Assembly: GCF_947387555.1 (NCBI RefSeq)
Contig: NZ_CANDNZ010000007.1
Span: forward strand, 1 to 64,000
Source of the DNA: Thalassomonas sp. RHCl1
Lineage (GTDB): Bacteria > Pseudomonadota > Gammaproteobacteria > Enterobacterales > Alteromonadaceae
Reading direction: 5' to 3'
Length of the DNA: 64,000 nucleotides
The notes under the pieces are model-generated. The model was not told the DNA's origin, searched no databases, and worked only from the letters and a program-made list of their open reading frames with translations. Of the stretch, positions 9,098 to 18,470 are shown piece by piece; the first letter of the stretch is position 1, and every line of letters begins with the position of its first letter. Both the position numbers and the translations under genes were made by a program.

Positions 9098-9307
9098 CGA
9101 GGACAAGTAGTCAGCTTATATGTTCCGGGTTGTAAGCGTTGAAAACGCCTTAATTTGCCCGACTGGAGTTAATTAAGATATCGGCTAAACTGATAAGGAA
9201 ATGAGTACGCTATATTGCACTTAGCTGTTGTCTCATCAGCCCGCGAGCAGTTGCATAGCAGGAAGCACTGTTTAAGTTAACCTAATTTACAAAAGGACTT
9301 GGTCACT

Positions 9308-9484
9308 ATGTCTCCGGATCAACTAAGGGCTTTAAAGCAGCTTCGCCAGTTATTTGAAGAAGGGCGGGCGAATCCCCAACAAATCAAACAACTCTCTGAT
9401 TTACTTTCTTTAATTAACCAGCAAAGGCCTGTGCCCAGGGACTGGGATGCGGATATAAATGACAGTAGTGATAAGAAAGTGTGA
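9308..9484 (+). CDS. Small acidic/helical protein of unknown function
   Basis: 58 aa, not recognised. It is helical and Gln/Leu-rich at the N-terminus (SPDQLRALKQLRQLFEEGRA) with an acidic tail, and has no signal or membrane segment. The ATG at 9308 is preferred over an upstream in-frame TTG because AAGGAC lies ~10 nt before it. Its own ribosome binding site and helix-friendly composition favour a real gene. Confidence 0.55.
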   Translation: MSPDQLRALKQLRQLFEEGRANPQQIKQLSDLLSLINQQRPVPRDWDADINDSSDKKV

Positions 9485-9576
9485 TATTGCCGAATTTTAT
9501 GCAACTAAGTTTCAAATCGTTGTCAGTTGCTTAGCATCGTTTTAGCGTATCAGGCAGCTTCCTTGCCATGCTCGCT

Positions 9577-9798
9577 TTAATCACTTGCCTTAAAACGTGC
9601 TGCATCAATAATAGACCATAGGTGGAATACACCGGCAATGATCGCCGGGATCACCAGCCACCAAAGCGCATATCCGCCAACGACTATGATGGCAAATATT
9701 AAAGCGGCGATGATGCGCCCTTGCACTAATTGTCCTAACCCCGGAAAAAACAGATTACATATTGCGGCGATAACATTACCGCCTGAGCCTTGTGCCAT
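9577..9798 (-). CDS. Small two-TM membrane protein
   Basis: 73 aa. A segment NLFFPGLGQLVQGR, like the glycine-rich signature of TM2/DUF5683-type small membrane proteins, is followed by two hydrophobic helices (IIAALIFAIIVVGGYALWW and IPAIIAGVFHLWSII). Function unknown. It is a single gene facing away from the yihY block. Confidence 0.65.
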   Translation of the reverse strand: MAQGSGGNVIAAICNLFFPGLGQLVQGRIIAALIFAIIVVGGYALWWLVIPAIIAGVFHLWSIIDAARFKASD

Positions 9799-9920
9799 TG
9801 GTTTCCCTCTATCGTTGTTTAATTAAGTCTATGTTTTCATTTAATAACAATCACCAGGTTTCGCAATTGCGGCGAATGTGGTTATCATAGTATATCGAAA
9901 GGGCTTTCTGGAAACCTTAA

Positions 9921-10910
9921 TTGTTAAAAATTATTAAAAACTTTAATCGCAACTCTTACCTGTCTCATCAAAAGACACTGGTACAGTTTGCCGGTTATTT
10001 GCTCAATCGCCTGCAGCAGGAGCATATCCATGTGGTGGCGGGTTACCTTGCTTATGTTACCCTGATGTCTTTGGTGCCGCTAATGGTGGTGATGCTGTCG
10101 GTGATGACGGCTTTCCCGATCTTTGCCGATATCCGGCAGATCATTGAAGAGTTTGTTTATAGTAATTTTGTGCCCACCGCCGGTGATGTGGTGCAACACC
10201 ATATTTCCGGTTTTGTTGATAATGCTTCTAAAATGTCTGCGGTCGCCATTACGTTTTTATTCCTGTTTGCCCTCTTGCTGATCTCCGCCATTGATAAAAG
10301 TTTAAATAAGTTGTGGCGGGTGACGGAAAAAAGGCGGGTGATTACCTCGTTTTCCATGTACTGGATGGTGCTAACCTTGGGGCCTGTGCTGGTAGGCAGC
10401 AGTATCGCAGCCACTTCCTATATTGTTTCCCTGGTCTCCATCGGCGATTATGATATTTTCGGGCTTGCCAATGTTTTTTTGCGTTCCTTGCCCTTGTTGG
10501 CCTCTATCGCTGCCTTTGTGATCCTTTATATGGTGGTGCCCAATAAGATCATTCCTTTTAAATATGCCCTGTCCGGTGCTACCCTGGCGGCATTATTGTT
10601 TGAACTGGCGAAAAAAGGCTTTGCTTTTTATGTGACGCAATTACCGTCTTATCAGGCGATTTACGGGGCGTTGGCCAGTATTCCAATTTTATTTCTTTGG
10701 GTGTATCTGTCCTGGTTGGTGGTCTTGATCGGCGCCTTGTTTACAGTGTCGTTACAGGGCTTCTTTGAGCCGGAAAAGCGAGCAGCAAGGCAGGCAGAGA
10801 TGCAGGGGAGAAAAGACACAGCAAAACTGGCAGAAGCTCAACCGGCAGCATTAACACAGCCGCCGGAAAAACCGGATAAAGCACTGCTGTCACAAAAACA
10901 AGAGTTATAA
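9921..10910 (+). CDS. yihY: YihY/BrkB family inner membrane protein (UPF0761)
   Basis: 329 aa with about six TM helices. It follows E. coli YihY closely: [15 protein letters not shown] near residue 40, then [27 protein letters not shown] and [21 protein letters not shown]. Once labelled RNase BN, the family is now seen as membrane proteins of unknown function. The start is a TTG giving MLK, as in E. coli, with GGAAAC upstream. The charged Ala/Gln-rich tail past residue 285 varies in the family. Its position before dtd and yiiD matches the enteric order. Confidence 0.9.
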   Translation: MLKIIKNFNRNSYLSHQKTLVQFAGYLLNRLQQEHIHVVAGYLAYVTLMSLVPLMVVMLSVMTAFPIFADIRQIIEEFVYSNFVPTAGDVVQHHISGFVDNASKMSAVAITFLFLFALLLISAIDKSLNKLWRVTEKRRVITSFSMYWMVLTLGPVLVGSSIAATSYIVSLVSIGDYDIFGLANVFLRSLPLLASIAAFVILYMVVPNKIIPFKYALSGATLAALLFELAKKGFAFYVTQLPSYQAIYGALASIPILFLWVYLSWLVVLIGALFTVSLQGFFEPEKRAARQAEMQGRKDTAKLAEAQPAALTQPPEKPDKALLSQKQEL

Positions 10911-11009
10911 AATTAATCGGCACAACTCCCTCCGGCTGTTGTGCCGCTACTCCCTTTAATACGGTAATTGGTATAAGCTTATTGAATGCTTCCCTGGAAG
11001 GAAAAGTTT

Positions 11010-11978
11010 ATGTCGCGCACCTTATATCCCAAAATATCTGTGACTTCTCAGCAGTGGCTTGATGTCGGGGACGGGCACCAGATCTACCTGGAGCAATCGG
11101 GTAATGAAAAAGGCATTCCTGTGGTCTACTTTCATGGCGGGCCCGGGGGCGGCTCCAGTGAAAATCACAGGCGTTATTTTGATCCGCAGCTGTATCGTAT
11201 TATTTTGTTCGACCAGCGTGGTTGCGGGCGTTCAAAACCCTCCCCCAGCATAGAAAATAACACCCTGGATCACCTGATTGAGGATATCGAACTTATCCGT
11301 GAGCATCTGGGCATTAAGCAGTGGTTGGTTACCGGCGGCTCCTGGGGCACAACGTTAGCATTAGCTTACGGTATCCGTTACCCCGGCCGGGTGTTGGGAT
11401 TTATCCTGAGAGGCGTTTTTTTGGCCTCGGCAGCAGAATGTGACTGGTTGTATAAACCCGGCGGTGCTTCCTGTTTCTATCCCGAATATTACCGGGAATT
11501 TGCCGGCCATCTCGGGGGGAAATATAACTCGGATGTGCTCGGCGGTTATCACCAGCTGTTATCCTCGGAAAATGAAGTGGCCGTCATTGCCGCCAGTAAA
11601 GCCTGGTACCTGTGGGAGTTGCGTTTATCCACCATAGAGCATGCCCATATTGGTATGGCCCAGGTAGAAGATACCCACCAGGCGTTATGTATGGCGGTGA
11701 TTTCCAGTTTTTATTTTACCCGGCAATGTTTTATGGATGAAAATTATATTCTCGACAATATCAGTCAAATTCAGGATATACCGGCGATCTTGTTACACGG
11801 GCGTTATGATATGGTGTGCCAGTTGCATATTGCCGATCAGCTCTGTCAGCAGTGGCGAAATGCGCAATTGCAAATATTGCCCTGCGCCGGACATAGCGGA
11901 TTTGAAACACAAACTATTGATGCTTTTTGCAAAGCCACCGATACTATGGCAAATTTTTTAACAGAAAAAGAGTCATGA
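11010..11978 (+). CDS. pip: Proline iminopeptidase (prolyl aminopeptidase)
   Basis: 322 aa alpha/beta hydrolase of peptidase family S33. It has the oxyanion segment [17 protein letters not shown], the nucleophile elbow GGSWGTT, the Asp region [10 protein letters not shown] and the catalytic His in CAGHSG. It removes N-terminal proline from peptides in the cytoplasm. The ATG at 11010 has a strong GGAAGGAAAAG site and is preferred over one 24 nt upstream. Its stop overlaps the dtd start (ATGA), so the two are translationally coupled. Confidence 0.95.
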   Translation: MSRTLYPKISVTSQQWLDVGDGHQIYLEQSGNEKGIPVVYFHGGPGGGSSENHRRYFDPQLYRIILFDQRGCGRSKPSPSIENNTLDHLIEDIELIREHLGIKQWLVTGGSWGTTLALAYGIRYPGRVLGFILRGVFLASAAECDWLYKPGGASCFYPEYYREFAGHLGGKYNSDVLGGYHQLLSSENEVAVIAASKAWYLWELRLSTIEHAHIGMAQVEDTHQALCMAVISSFYFTRQCFMDENYILDNISQIQDIPAILLHGRYDMVCQLHIADQLCQQWRNAQLQILPCAGHSGFETQTIDAFCKATDTMANFLTEKES

Positions 11979-12412
11979 TCGCCTTATTGCAAAGAGTCAG
12001 TGAAGCCAGTGTTAGCGTAGAAAATAAAATTGTCGGCGAAATCAACCAGGGATTACTGGTCTTGCTCGCTATTGAACCGGGAGATAACGAAGCCAAAGCC
12101 AAGCGACTGGCAGAAAGGGTGGCCGGTTACCGGATTTTTGAAGACGAACAGGGTAAGATGAACCTGAATGTTAAACAGGTGAACGGCGACATCTTAGTGG
12201 TTTCCCAGTTTACCCTGGCTGCGGACACCAGCCGTGGTATGCGTCCAAGTTTTACCTCGGCTGCCGCTCCCGAGCTCAGTGAAAGCCTTTACCAATATTT
12301 TTGCGGGCAATTAAGAGAGTTGGACTTTACCGTGCCCACCGGCATTTTTGGCGCAGATATGAAAGTGGCGCTGGTCAATGACGGCCCGGTGACCATTAAC
12401 CTGAATATCTGA
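11975..12412 (+). CDS. dtd: D-aminoacyl-tRNA deacylase
   Basis: 145 aa, exactly the E. coli Dtd length. It has the N-terminal [15 protein letters not shown], the catalytic [17 protein letters not shown] motif and the C-terminal GPVTINLNI. It hydrolyses D-amino acids mischarged onto tRNA. The start was chosen from the ATGA overlap with pip and the family N-terminus; a longer frame beginning at 11927 is not supported. Confidence 0.96.
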   Translation: MIALLQRVSEASVSVENKIVGEINQGLLVLLAIEPGDNEAKAKRLAERVAGYRIFEDEQGKMNLNVKQVNGDILVVSQFTLAADTSRGMRPSFTSAAAPELSESLYQYFCGQLRELDFTVPTGIFGADMKVALVNDGPVTINLNI

Positions 12413-12432
12413 TAGCTGCCATTCCCCTGAAA

Positions 12433-13224
12433 TTATCCTTCTTGTCCCGCTTGCCAGCACTTTAGCCAGGGCGGGATAAGCTTGGGCGGTAAATAACCTC
12501 CGGCGAGATATCCTGTCCCGTTTAGCTGCCAGGATTTGGGCAGCAGCTGGATAATGACATTGCGGTAGCGGGCAACCGTGAAATAATATAACCGGTGACT
12601 GGTGTGCCTGTGACTTAATTGTTTCAGCAGCAAGGTGAGTTCTGGAGTCGAAGGCTCGGGCAGGTTAATGGAAAAACAGCTGTCCGGAGTGAGTGTTTTT
12701 AGCAGTAATTGCAGTAAAGTATCGGGGGGATTGTTTGGCACTTTCGGCGGCTGGTAAATATCATAAATAATCCAGCTATGTTTGCCTGAACTGTGGTGCT
12801 TGAACCAATGATTGATATCGGCATGAATAATCTGGTTTTCCTGAGATAATGGATTGAAATAACGCAGGAAACAGTCAATAACGTTTTGCTCGTATTCGAT
12901 AGTGAGCAAATCAATAGCCGGTGCTATTTTTTTCAGAAAACGCGAAAGGTTACCGCCGCCAAGTCCCAGTTCTATTACCTGTTTGGGCCGAAAAAATAGC
13001 AAGGGTAGCAGTAAGGCATTATGATGGGGCAAGGTCAATTGCCAGGGGCGGCTTTTCAGCATCAGGCTTTGCAGTACCCGGGAGCAGGTTATCCAGCGGT
13101 AATAAGCATTTTCATAAACAGAAATCGCCTCCCGCTCCTGATTGAAATAAAGTAATTTTTTTTGCTGAAACTGAGTCGGAAGCCGCATAAAAAAGAATGA
13201 ATAATAACAAGCTGATAAGAACAT
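12433..13224 (-). CDS. Spermidine synthase-like SAM-dependent methyltransferase fold protein
   Basis: Up to 263 aa. A Rossmann-type core with glycine loop VIELGLGGGNLSRFL, then LLTIEYEQNVIDCF and IIHADINHW, resembles spermidine synthase-like methyltransferases that lack polyamine activity. The substrate is unknown. The start is uncertain: ATG at 13224 or at 13188 (MRLPTQFQQ); neither has a strong binding site. It faces divergently from yiiD with only 19 bp between the starts. Confidence 0.75.
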   Translation of the reverse strand: MFLSACYYSFFFMRLPTQFQQKKLLYFNQEREAISVYENAYYRWITCSRVLQSLMLKSRPWQLTLPHHNALLLPLLFFRPKQVIELGLGGGNLSRFLKKIAPAIDLLTIEYEQNVIDCFLRYFNPLSQENQIIHADINHWFKHHSSGKHSWIIYDIYQPPKVPNNPPDTLLQLLLKTLTPDSCFSINLPEPSTPELTLLLKQLSHRHTSHRLYYFTVARYRNVIIQLLPKSWQLNGTGYLAGGYLPPKLIPPWLKCWQAGQEG

Positions 13225-13243
13225 ATAGGATAAAGCATAGACA

Positions 13244-14140
13244 ATGAAAGTGTGTACTACACCACAAAGCGAAGAAGAGTTTCAGGCTTATTATCTTTTG
13301 CGTTGGCAAATGTTGAGAAAACCCTGGCAGCAAGCACCGGGCAGTGAAAAAGATGAGTTTGAGCAGCAGGCGATTCATCGTATGTGTCTCGACGAAGAAA
13401 ATAATGTGGTTGCCGTCGGGCGGTTGCATCGAAGCGGGCAATTTAGCGCCGAGATCCGCTTTATGGCGGTGGCTGAGGGTCAACAAGGAAAAGGGCTGGG
13501 CAAGTTAATCATCCAGGCTCTGGAGCAGGAGGCGCGCAAACTGGGGATCACAGAAATAAGCCTTAATGCCAGGGAAAATGCCGTGCCTTTTTATACTCGG
13601 CTGGGATACCAAAACCAGGGCTTTTCTCACTGGCTTTTTGATAGCATCAGGCATGACAAAATGGTTAAAAGCCTGGAGGCTCACAGTGGCCATCAATTTT
13701 CTTTAGCGGACGAATTGCAAAGCACCTGGCATCAAACGATCCCCATGAGCCGGGCGATGGATATCCGGGTGTGTTTTTATGACGGGCAGGAAATGATCAC
13801 CCATTGCGATCCCGACTTTAATAAGAATTTGCACCATACCATGTTCGCCGGCAGCATCTATACCCTGGCGACCTTAACGGGATGGGGTTATGTCTATATG
13901 CAGTTACGTGAGCAGGGGCTTGACGGGGATATAGTGCTGGCTGAAGGCAATATTCGCTACCTGGCGCCGATAAAAGGGCCGGCATATGCGAAAACCTCAA
14001 CGCAAATGGCGTCCGGGGAAGTTTCCCCCTTGCGTCAGGGCAAACGTGCCCGCTTTCACGTTGAAGTTCGGGTTGCCAGCGGCGATAGAGCCGCCGCCAG
14101 TTTCACCGGCAGTTATGTGGTCTTGCCTAAATCGGCTTAA
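13244..14140 (+). CDS. yiiD: YiiD/FabY-type GNAT + hotdog thioesterase-like fusion
   Basis: 298 aa. The N-terminal GNAT domain has an acetyl-CoA loop (AEGQQGKGLGKLI, about residues 77-89) and NARENAVPFYTRLGY. The C-terminal YiiD_C hotdog domain (from ~150) contains HHTMFAGSIYTLATLTGWG. In E. coli this protein is linked to the initiation of fatty-acid synthesis. Its order after yihY and dtd matches enterics. A separate small secreted protein follows 46 nt downstream. Confidence 0.85.
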   Translation: MKVCTTPQSEEEFQAYYLLRWQMLRKPWQQAPGSEKDEFEQQAIHRMCLDEENNVVAVGRLHRSGQFSAEIRFMAVAEGQQGKGLGKLIIQALEQEARKLGITEISLNARENAVPFYTRLGYQNQGFSHWLFDSIRHDKMVKSLEAHSGHQFSLADELQSTWHQTIPMSRAMDIRVCFYDGQEMITHCDPDFNKNLHHTMFAGSIYTLATLTGWGYVYMQLREQGLDGDIVLAEGNIRYLAPIKGPAYAKTSTQMASGEVSPLRQGKRARFHVEVRVASGDRAAASFTGSYVVLPKSA

Positions 14141-14186
14141 GCTCAACGTAAACTCAGCTTATGTTCAACAAAAGGAAATATTGGAG

Positions 14187-14654
14187 ATGAAAATTTTATT
14201 TTTGCTGGTTACTTTTTTCACCGCAAGTTTAAGCCATGCCAATGAGGATATTGCCCGGGTGTTAGATAATTTCCATCAGGCGGCGGCCAATGCCGATATG
14301 CAAACCTATCTGGGATTAATGACAAAAGATGCCGTTTTTCTGGGCACAGATGCCAGCGAGCGCTGGGACAAGCAGGCTTTTAGCGAGTTTGTAGAACCGT
14401 ACTTTAGCAAGGGCAAAGGCTGGTTATACCGGCCGCAACAGCGTCATATCAGCCAAAGTGGCAATGACATGGCTTTTTTTGATGAACTGCTCAGCAATGA
14501 ACATTATGGATTATGCCGGGGCAGTGGCGTGCTGGTAAAAACTCAAGGGGGCTGGAAAATTGCCCAATACAATTTATCCATTCCGGTACCTAATGCTATT
14601 GCCAAAAAGGTCGTTAAGCAGATAAAGAGCTTGTCGCAAGCCAAAGGTTTATGA
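14187..14654 (+). CDS. Secreted SnoaL/NTF2-like protein (DUF4440 type)
   Basis: 155 aa. A signal peptide (MKILFLLVTFFTASLSHA) precedes an NTF2-like domain: LDNFHQAAANADMQTYLGLM, then LGTDASERWDKQAFSEFVEPYF and a final GGWKIAQYNLSIPVP. These folds bind or turn over small molecules, but no substrate can be named. The ATG at 14187 has GGAAATATTGGAG upstream; the longer open frame from 13986 overlaps yiiD and is rejected. Confidence 0.8.
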   Translation: MKILFLLVTFFTASLSHANEDIARVLDNFHQAAANADMQTYLGLMTKDAVFLGTDASERWDKQAFSEFVEPYFSKGKGWLYRPQQRHISQSGNDMAFFDELLSNEHYGLCRGSGVLVKTQGGWKIAQYNLSIPVPNAIAKKVVKQIKSLSQAKGL

Positions 14655-14742
14655 TGACTCTGCTGCCATTATCCGGCCATGTTCTGATATACTGGCCGGC
14701 CAGTATTTTGGCAAAATTAACTATTCAATTGATGGAGGCTCC

Positions 14743-15594
14743 TTGTCAGAACTAGCAGTTGATAATGCGGCTAACAGCGTAGGGATCATAGGTTGCGGCT
14801 GGTTGGGCAAGGCCCTGGCCAAGCAGTTGATCAAAGAAAATATCCCGGTGATGGCAACCACTACCCGGGAAGAAAAAGCCGCTGAGCTTAACCAGGCCGG
14901 CATCAATAGCCGGGTATTGCAATTACCGCAGGCGCTTTCATTACTGAGTGAACATGATATTTTCTCCTGTCGGCAACTGGTGATCTGTATTACACCGCAG
15001 CTGAAAAAAGGCAGGGTTGATTATCCTGAAAAAATTGCCCAACTGGTGACCGCAGCAGAAAAAAATGACGTGGAAAAAATTATCCTGCTCAGCACCAGCT
15101 CGGTTTATAACGGCCTTGAAGGGGACGTTTCTGAACAAAGCGAACTGGATCTCAGTGCGAATAAAGTGGCAATTGTGGCACAGGCGGAGCAAAGTGTGCT
15201 TAATTTTAACGGCTTATCTGCGGTGATACGCCTGACCGGTTTAATTGGTCCCGCCAGGCATCCAGGGCGCTTTCTTGCAGGTAAAAAAAATCTTGCTAAC
15301 CCGGATGCGGCAGTAAATTTGATCCATCAAGCCGATGCCCTGGGATTAATTTGCTGCCTGTTAAAACAAAAGCAGGCACAGGGGATTTATAACGGTGTGG
15401 CCAATACCAGGGTGAGCCGGCAGCAGTTTTATCAACAAGCGGCCCTTACCTTAGCTTTGCCTGAGCCTGCATTTAACGAGCAGGATAGAGGAATAACCGG
15501 TAAAGTAATAAACGGGGACAAAGGACGGCGTGAGTTGTCTTATCAATATCGATATGATGATTTAGTGCTGTGGATGAAGAATAGTGAAAATTGA
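14743..15594 (+). CDS. YeeZ-like NAD(P)-dependent sugar epimerase family protein
   Basis: 283 aa extended SDR protein with the Rossmann loop GIIGCGWLGKALAKQL (residues ~14-29), LLSTSSVYNG and GLIGPARHPGRFLAGK, the last two closely matching E. coli YeeZ. The substrate is unknown in this family. The start is a TTG with a near-ideal GGAGG site 5 nt upstream. Its 3' end overlaps the possible GTG start of the next small gene. Confidence 0.82.
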   Translation: MSELAVDNAANSVGIIGCGWLGKALAKQLIKENIPVMATTTREEKAAELNQAGINSRVLQLPQALSLLSEHDIFSCRQLVICITPQLKKGRVDYPEKIAQLVTAAEKNDVEKIILLSTSSVYNGLEGDVSEQSELDLSANKVAIVAQAEQSVLNFNGLSAVIRLTGLIGPARHPGRFLAGKKNLANPDAAVNLIHQADALGLICCLLKQKQAQGIYNGVANTRVSRQQFYQQAALTLALPEPAFNEQDRGITGKVINGDKGRRELSYQYRYDDLVLWMKNSEN

Positions 15595-15850
15595 TGCCAT
15601 GAAAGTTAATACCATGAAAAAGAAAGCCATGTTATTTGTGCTGGTGATCTGGGGGCATATTACCCTGTTGGATCTGATGTTTATCAATCACCGGGGCCTG
15701 GTGATTTTATGGCAGGAAAACAGCCGTTATCAGACCATTTTCACCCACCTGTTTATTGTCCTGTTGACTTTTGCCCTTTACCTGGCCTTGGTGAAGCTGC
15801 AGCAACGGCTGCCTGCTTTTAACAAGGCAAGGAAGGTTGATAAGCCCTGA
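15584..15850 (+). CDS. Small two-TM membrane protein
   Basis: 88 aa from a GTG overlapping the previous gene, or 78 aa from an ATG at 15614 (MKKKAMLFVLVIWGHITLLD), which is the more natural start for a membrane protein. Two hydrophobic segments are separated by a short basic/polar loop. Not recognised. Position and overlap suggest cotranscription with the epimerase-like gene. Confidence 0.5.
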   Translation: MKIDAMKVNTMKKKAMLFVLVIWGHITLLDLMFINHRGLVILWQENSRYQTIFTHLFIVLLTFALYLALVKLQQRLPAFNKARKVDKP

Positions 15851-15907
15851 GCATTTAAAAGGAATTTCCCGTCTACTTTCAAACGGGAATGGATTTTCCC
15901 CCTGGCG

Positions 15908-16846
15908 TTAACCTTTGGTTTTGATGCCTAAGGTGCCCAGCCACTGGTTAAAGTCCAGCAGGTTGGCGGGCAAGATCACTTTGCGGTTTTCCTGACTTAA
16001 GCCTTTCATCTGCTGCAGGTATTGCTCGCTTAACTGCATTTCCAGCGCCTGTTTGCCGCCTGGCTGGCTGATGGCATTGGCAACCTTGGCAATGGAATCC
16101 CCGGTGGCACGGGCGATTGCCAGGATTTCTTCGGCTTTACCCTCGGCAGAGTTGATGCGTCTTTGCATTTCACCTTCGGAAATGTTGATCATTTCAGTTT
16201 TTAAACCCTCTGAGCGGTTAATGCGACTGGCCTTATCTCCCAGGCTTTTCGCCAATATTGCCTTACGCTCGCGTTCGGCATTGACCTGTAATTCCATGGC
16301 ATTTTTTACCGTCAGCGGCGGGGTGATATTCTTGATTTCATACCTGTGCACCCTAATGCCCCAGCTCTCACCGGCTTTGTCCAGTACATCGACTACTTTG
16401 GCACTGATGATATCCCGCTCTTCAAAGGTACGGTCAAGGTCCAGGGTGCCGATCACTGACCTTGTGGTGGTTTGCGCCAGCTGCATGGCGGCAAAGCGAT
16501 AATCGGTAATGCCGTAGCTGGCTTTGACCGAGTCCACTACCTGGATATAGATAACACCGTCCACTTCGACATTGACTTCATCCTTGGAAAAACATTCCTG
16601 CGGCGGTACGTCTATGGTTTCTTCTTTTAAGTCCTGGATAAAAGCGACCTTATCGACGAAGGGCAGTAACAGGTGAAAGCCCGCCTCCAACGTGCAGCGG
16701 TATTTACCCAGGCGCTCAACAATATAAGCGGACTGGGTCGGTACCAGGCAAATGGCCTGGAAAAACTTTACCGCCAGGTATAAAAACAGTACGCCCCAGA
16801 TGGCTAACATAATCAGTTCCATGTTGTTGATATTGCTCAGATCCAT
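15908..16846 (-). CDS. SPFH/band-7 membrane protein, second copy
   Basis: 312 aa stomatin/prohibitin-family protein. One N-terminal TM helix is followed by the SPFH core (VERLGKYRCTLEAGFHLLLPF, VQAxYGITDYRFA-like region) and a C-terminal coiled coil (NAERERKAILAKSLGDKASRIN). Such proteins form membrane-scaffold rings and often pair with NfeD proteins. It is paralogous to the gene immediately upstream; the upstream stop and this ATG share one base (TAATG). Confidence 0.88.
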   Translation of the reverse strand: MDLSNINNMELIMLAIWGVLFLYLAVKFFQAICLVPTQSAYIVERLGKYRCTLEAGFHLLLPFVDKVAFIQDLKEETIDVPPQECFSKDEVNVEVDGVIYIQVVDSVKASYGITDYRFAAMQLAQTTTRSVIGTLDLDRTFEERDIISAKVVDVLDKAGESWGIRVHRYEIKNITPPLTVKNAMELQVNAERERKAILAKSLGDKASRINRSEGLKTEMINISEGEMQRRINSAEGKAEEILAIARATGDSIAKVANAISQPGGKQALEMQLSEQYLQQMKGLSQENRKVILPANLLDFNQWLGTLGIKTKG

Positions 16847-17763
16847 TATTTTGTCCCCTGCATTGTATTGGTTACTTCACCCATGCCGGCAAAAAAGCCT
16901 TCAACCTTGGCTAACTCGGCGGGCACCACAGAAACATCGGCGGTGTTGAGAATAGCGCCGGCTTGCTGGATAAATTGCTCCATCAGACGCATTTTTATCG
17001 CCTGATCTCCTCCCGGCTGCTCTGCCGCAGCAGCAATCATATGGATGCCCTGGGCGGTTGCTTCCGCCAGTATGCCGATTTCTTTGGCGCGACCATTGGC
17101 TTCATTGATTTGTTTTTGTTTATCCCCTTCGGATAAATTAATCGCCTCCTGGCGTTCACCTTCTGACAGGTTGATGGTGGACTCCTTCTCCGCCTGCGCC
17201 AGGGTGATTTCCGCGCGTTTTTGTCGCTCGGCTTCCATTTGCTTTTCCAGGGTGTGAATCACATTCTCCGATGGGGTGATGTTTTTCACTTCGTATCTTA
17301 AGACCTTGATACCCCAGGGATCCGAGGCTTTGTCGATTTCCCGGACGATAGTTTCATTTAGGGCATCGCGCTCGGAAAAGGTCTGGCTCAATTTTAATTT
17401 ACCCACTTCCGAGCGCATGGTGGTTTGCGCCAGGTTAACACTTGCCCGGCGGTAGTCTTCGATACCGTAACTGGCTTTGGCGCCGTCCATTACCTGGATA
17501 TAAACCAAGCCGTCGACATCGATTTGAATGTTATCCCGGGAGATACAGCTTTGTGCCGGAATATCCAATACCTGCTCGCGAATTTCATGGCGGTAGGCGA
17601 CCCGGTCGATAAAGGGAATAAGAAAATGTAATCCCGGCTGCAATACCGCGCGAAACTTGCCTAAACGCTCAATCACGCAGACTTCGCGCATCGGCACGAT
17701 CAGCACTAATTTCAGCAGGATAAAAAGCAGGCCGAGAAAAATAAAGGTAAAGCTTGCTAGCAT
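16846..17763 (-). CDS. qmcA: QmcA-like SPFH/band-7 membrane protein
   Basis: 305 aa, the same length as E. coli QmcA. An N-terminal TM helix is followed by VIERLGKFRAVLQPGLHFLI, IQVMDGAKASYGIEDYRRA and a glutamate-rich coiled coil containing two near-repeats (INLSEGERQEA and INLSEGDKQKQ). The ATG at 17763 has a strong AGGAGACAAAC site; the open frame extends 12 codons further but without one. It is in an operon with the NfeD gene upstream and a second SPFH gene downstream. Confidence 0.9.
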   Translation of the reverse strand: MLASFTFIFLGLLFILLKLVLIVPMREVCVIERLGKFRAVLQPGLHFLIPFIDRVAYRHEIREQVLDIPAQSCISRDNIQIDVDGLVYIQVMDGAKASYGIEDYRRASVNLAQTTMRSEVGKLKLSQTFSERDALNETIVREIDKASDPWGIKVLRYEVKNITPSENVIHTLEKQMEAERQKRAEITLAQAEKESTINLSEGERQEAINLSEGDKQKQINEANGRAKEIGILAEATAQGIHMIAAAAEQPGGDQAIKMRLMEQFIQQAGAILNTADVSVVPAELAKVEGFFAGMGEVTNTMQGTK

Positions 17764-17847
17764 AGTTTGTCTCCTGTGGGCTTGCGCCCTTGGTTTCAAA
17801 GTGAATGTCAGATTATTTTTATAGGGTGAGCTGTATAACAGCTTCAG

Positions 17848-18300
17848 TTATTTGAGGGGCTCGACAATCAGGGAGATATTGTCTTTACAGATGATAGTGA
17901 CCCGGCTGCCGGCGGCGATTTCCGAACCGTCGCTTAACGCCTTCCAGGTGGTGCCCTGAAATTCCACCCGTCCCGGGTGAGTGCCGGGGCCGATTTTTTC
18001 AACGACTGTCACTTCCTTGCCGTAGCTGTCCACCTCTTCAAAGGTATTGTCTATGCGTTTAGTGTCACTGAAAAAACGCTCGGTAACGAAATACATCACA
18101 AACAGTAGTACACAGGCGATAATAAACCAGGCAGTCAGGGTCATCGGCCAGGTATCGAGTAGTTGAAACTTAACCCCCAAAGCGACAATTAATGAGGCCA
18201 GGCCTAAGTTAAATAAGATGCCGCCCGGCACAATAAATTCGAGGCAGGCAAGTATTGCGGCCAGTATCAGCCAGGCTTGAAATGATAGTATCAACTCCAT
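17848..18300 (-). CDS. NfeD-family membrane protein (YbbK partner type)
   Basis: 150 aa. Two or three TM helices (ILAACLEFIVPGGILFNLG, LTAWFIIACVLLFVMYFV) are followed by a C-terminal OB-fold domain (HPGRVEFQGTTWKALSDG) ending in LIVEPLK. NfeD proteins work with SPFH proteins at membrane microdomains, and this gene heads the operon with two SPFH genes. Confidence 0.88.
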   Translation of the reverse strand: MELILSFQAWLILAAILACLEFIVPGGILFNLGLASLIVALGVKFQLLDTWPMTLTAWFIIACVLLFVMYFVTERFFSDTKRIDNTFEEVDSYGKEVTVVEKIGPGTHPGRVEFQGTTWKALSDGSEIAAGSRVTIICKDNISLIVEPLK

Positions 18301-18470
18301 GGTTAACTCCTTATTCTTGGGTTAGGTACATTAACGCGAGTTAAGTGGTGTGGCTATAAAGGCTCAACGACTTGTTAACAACAAGTGTAAATAGAAGGTA
18401 ACAAGTTTGACATATTATGTCAAACTTGTCGGTGGAAATGCTTATCCGGGAGAGGTTAACTGTTTGCTCG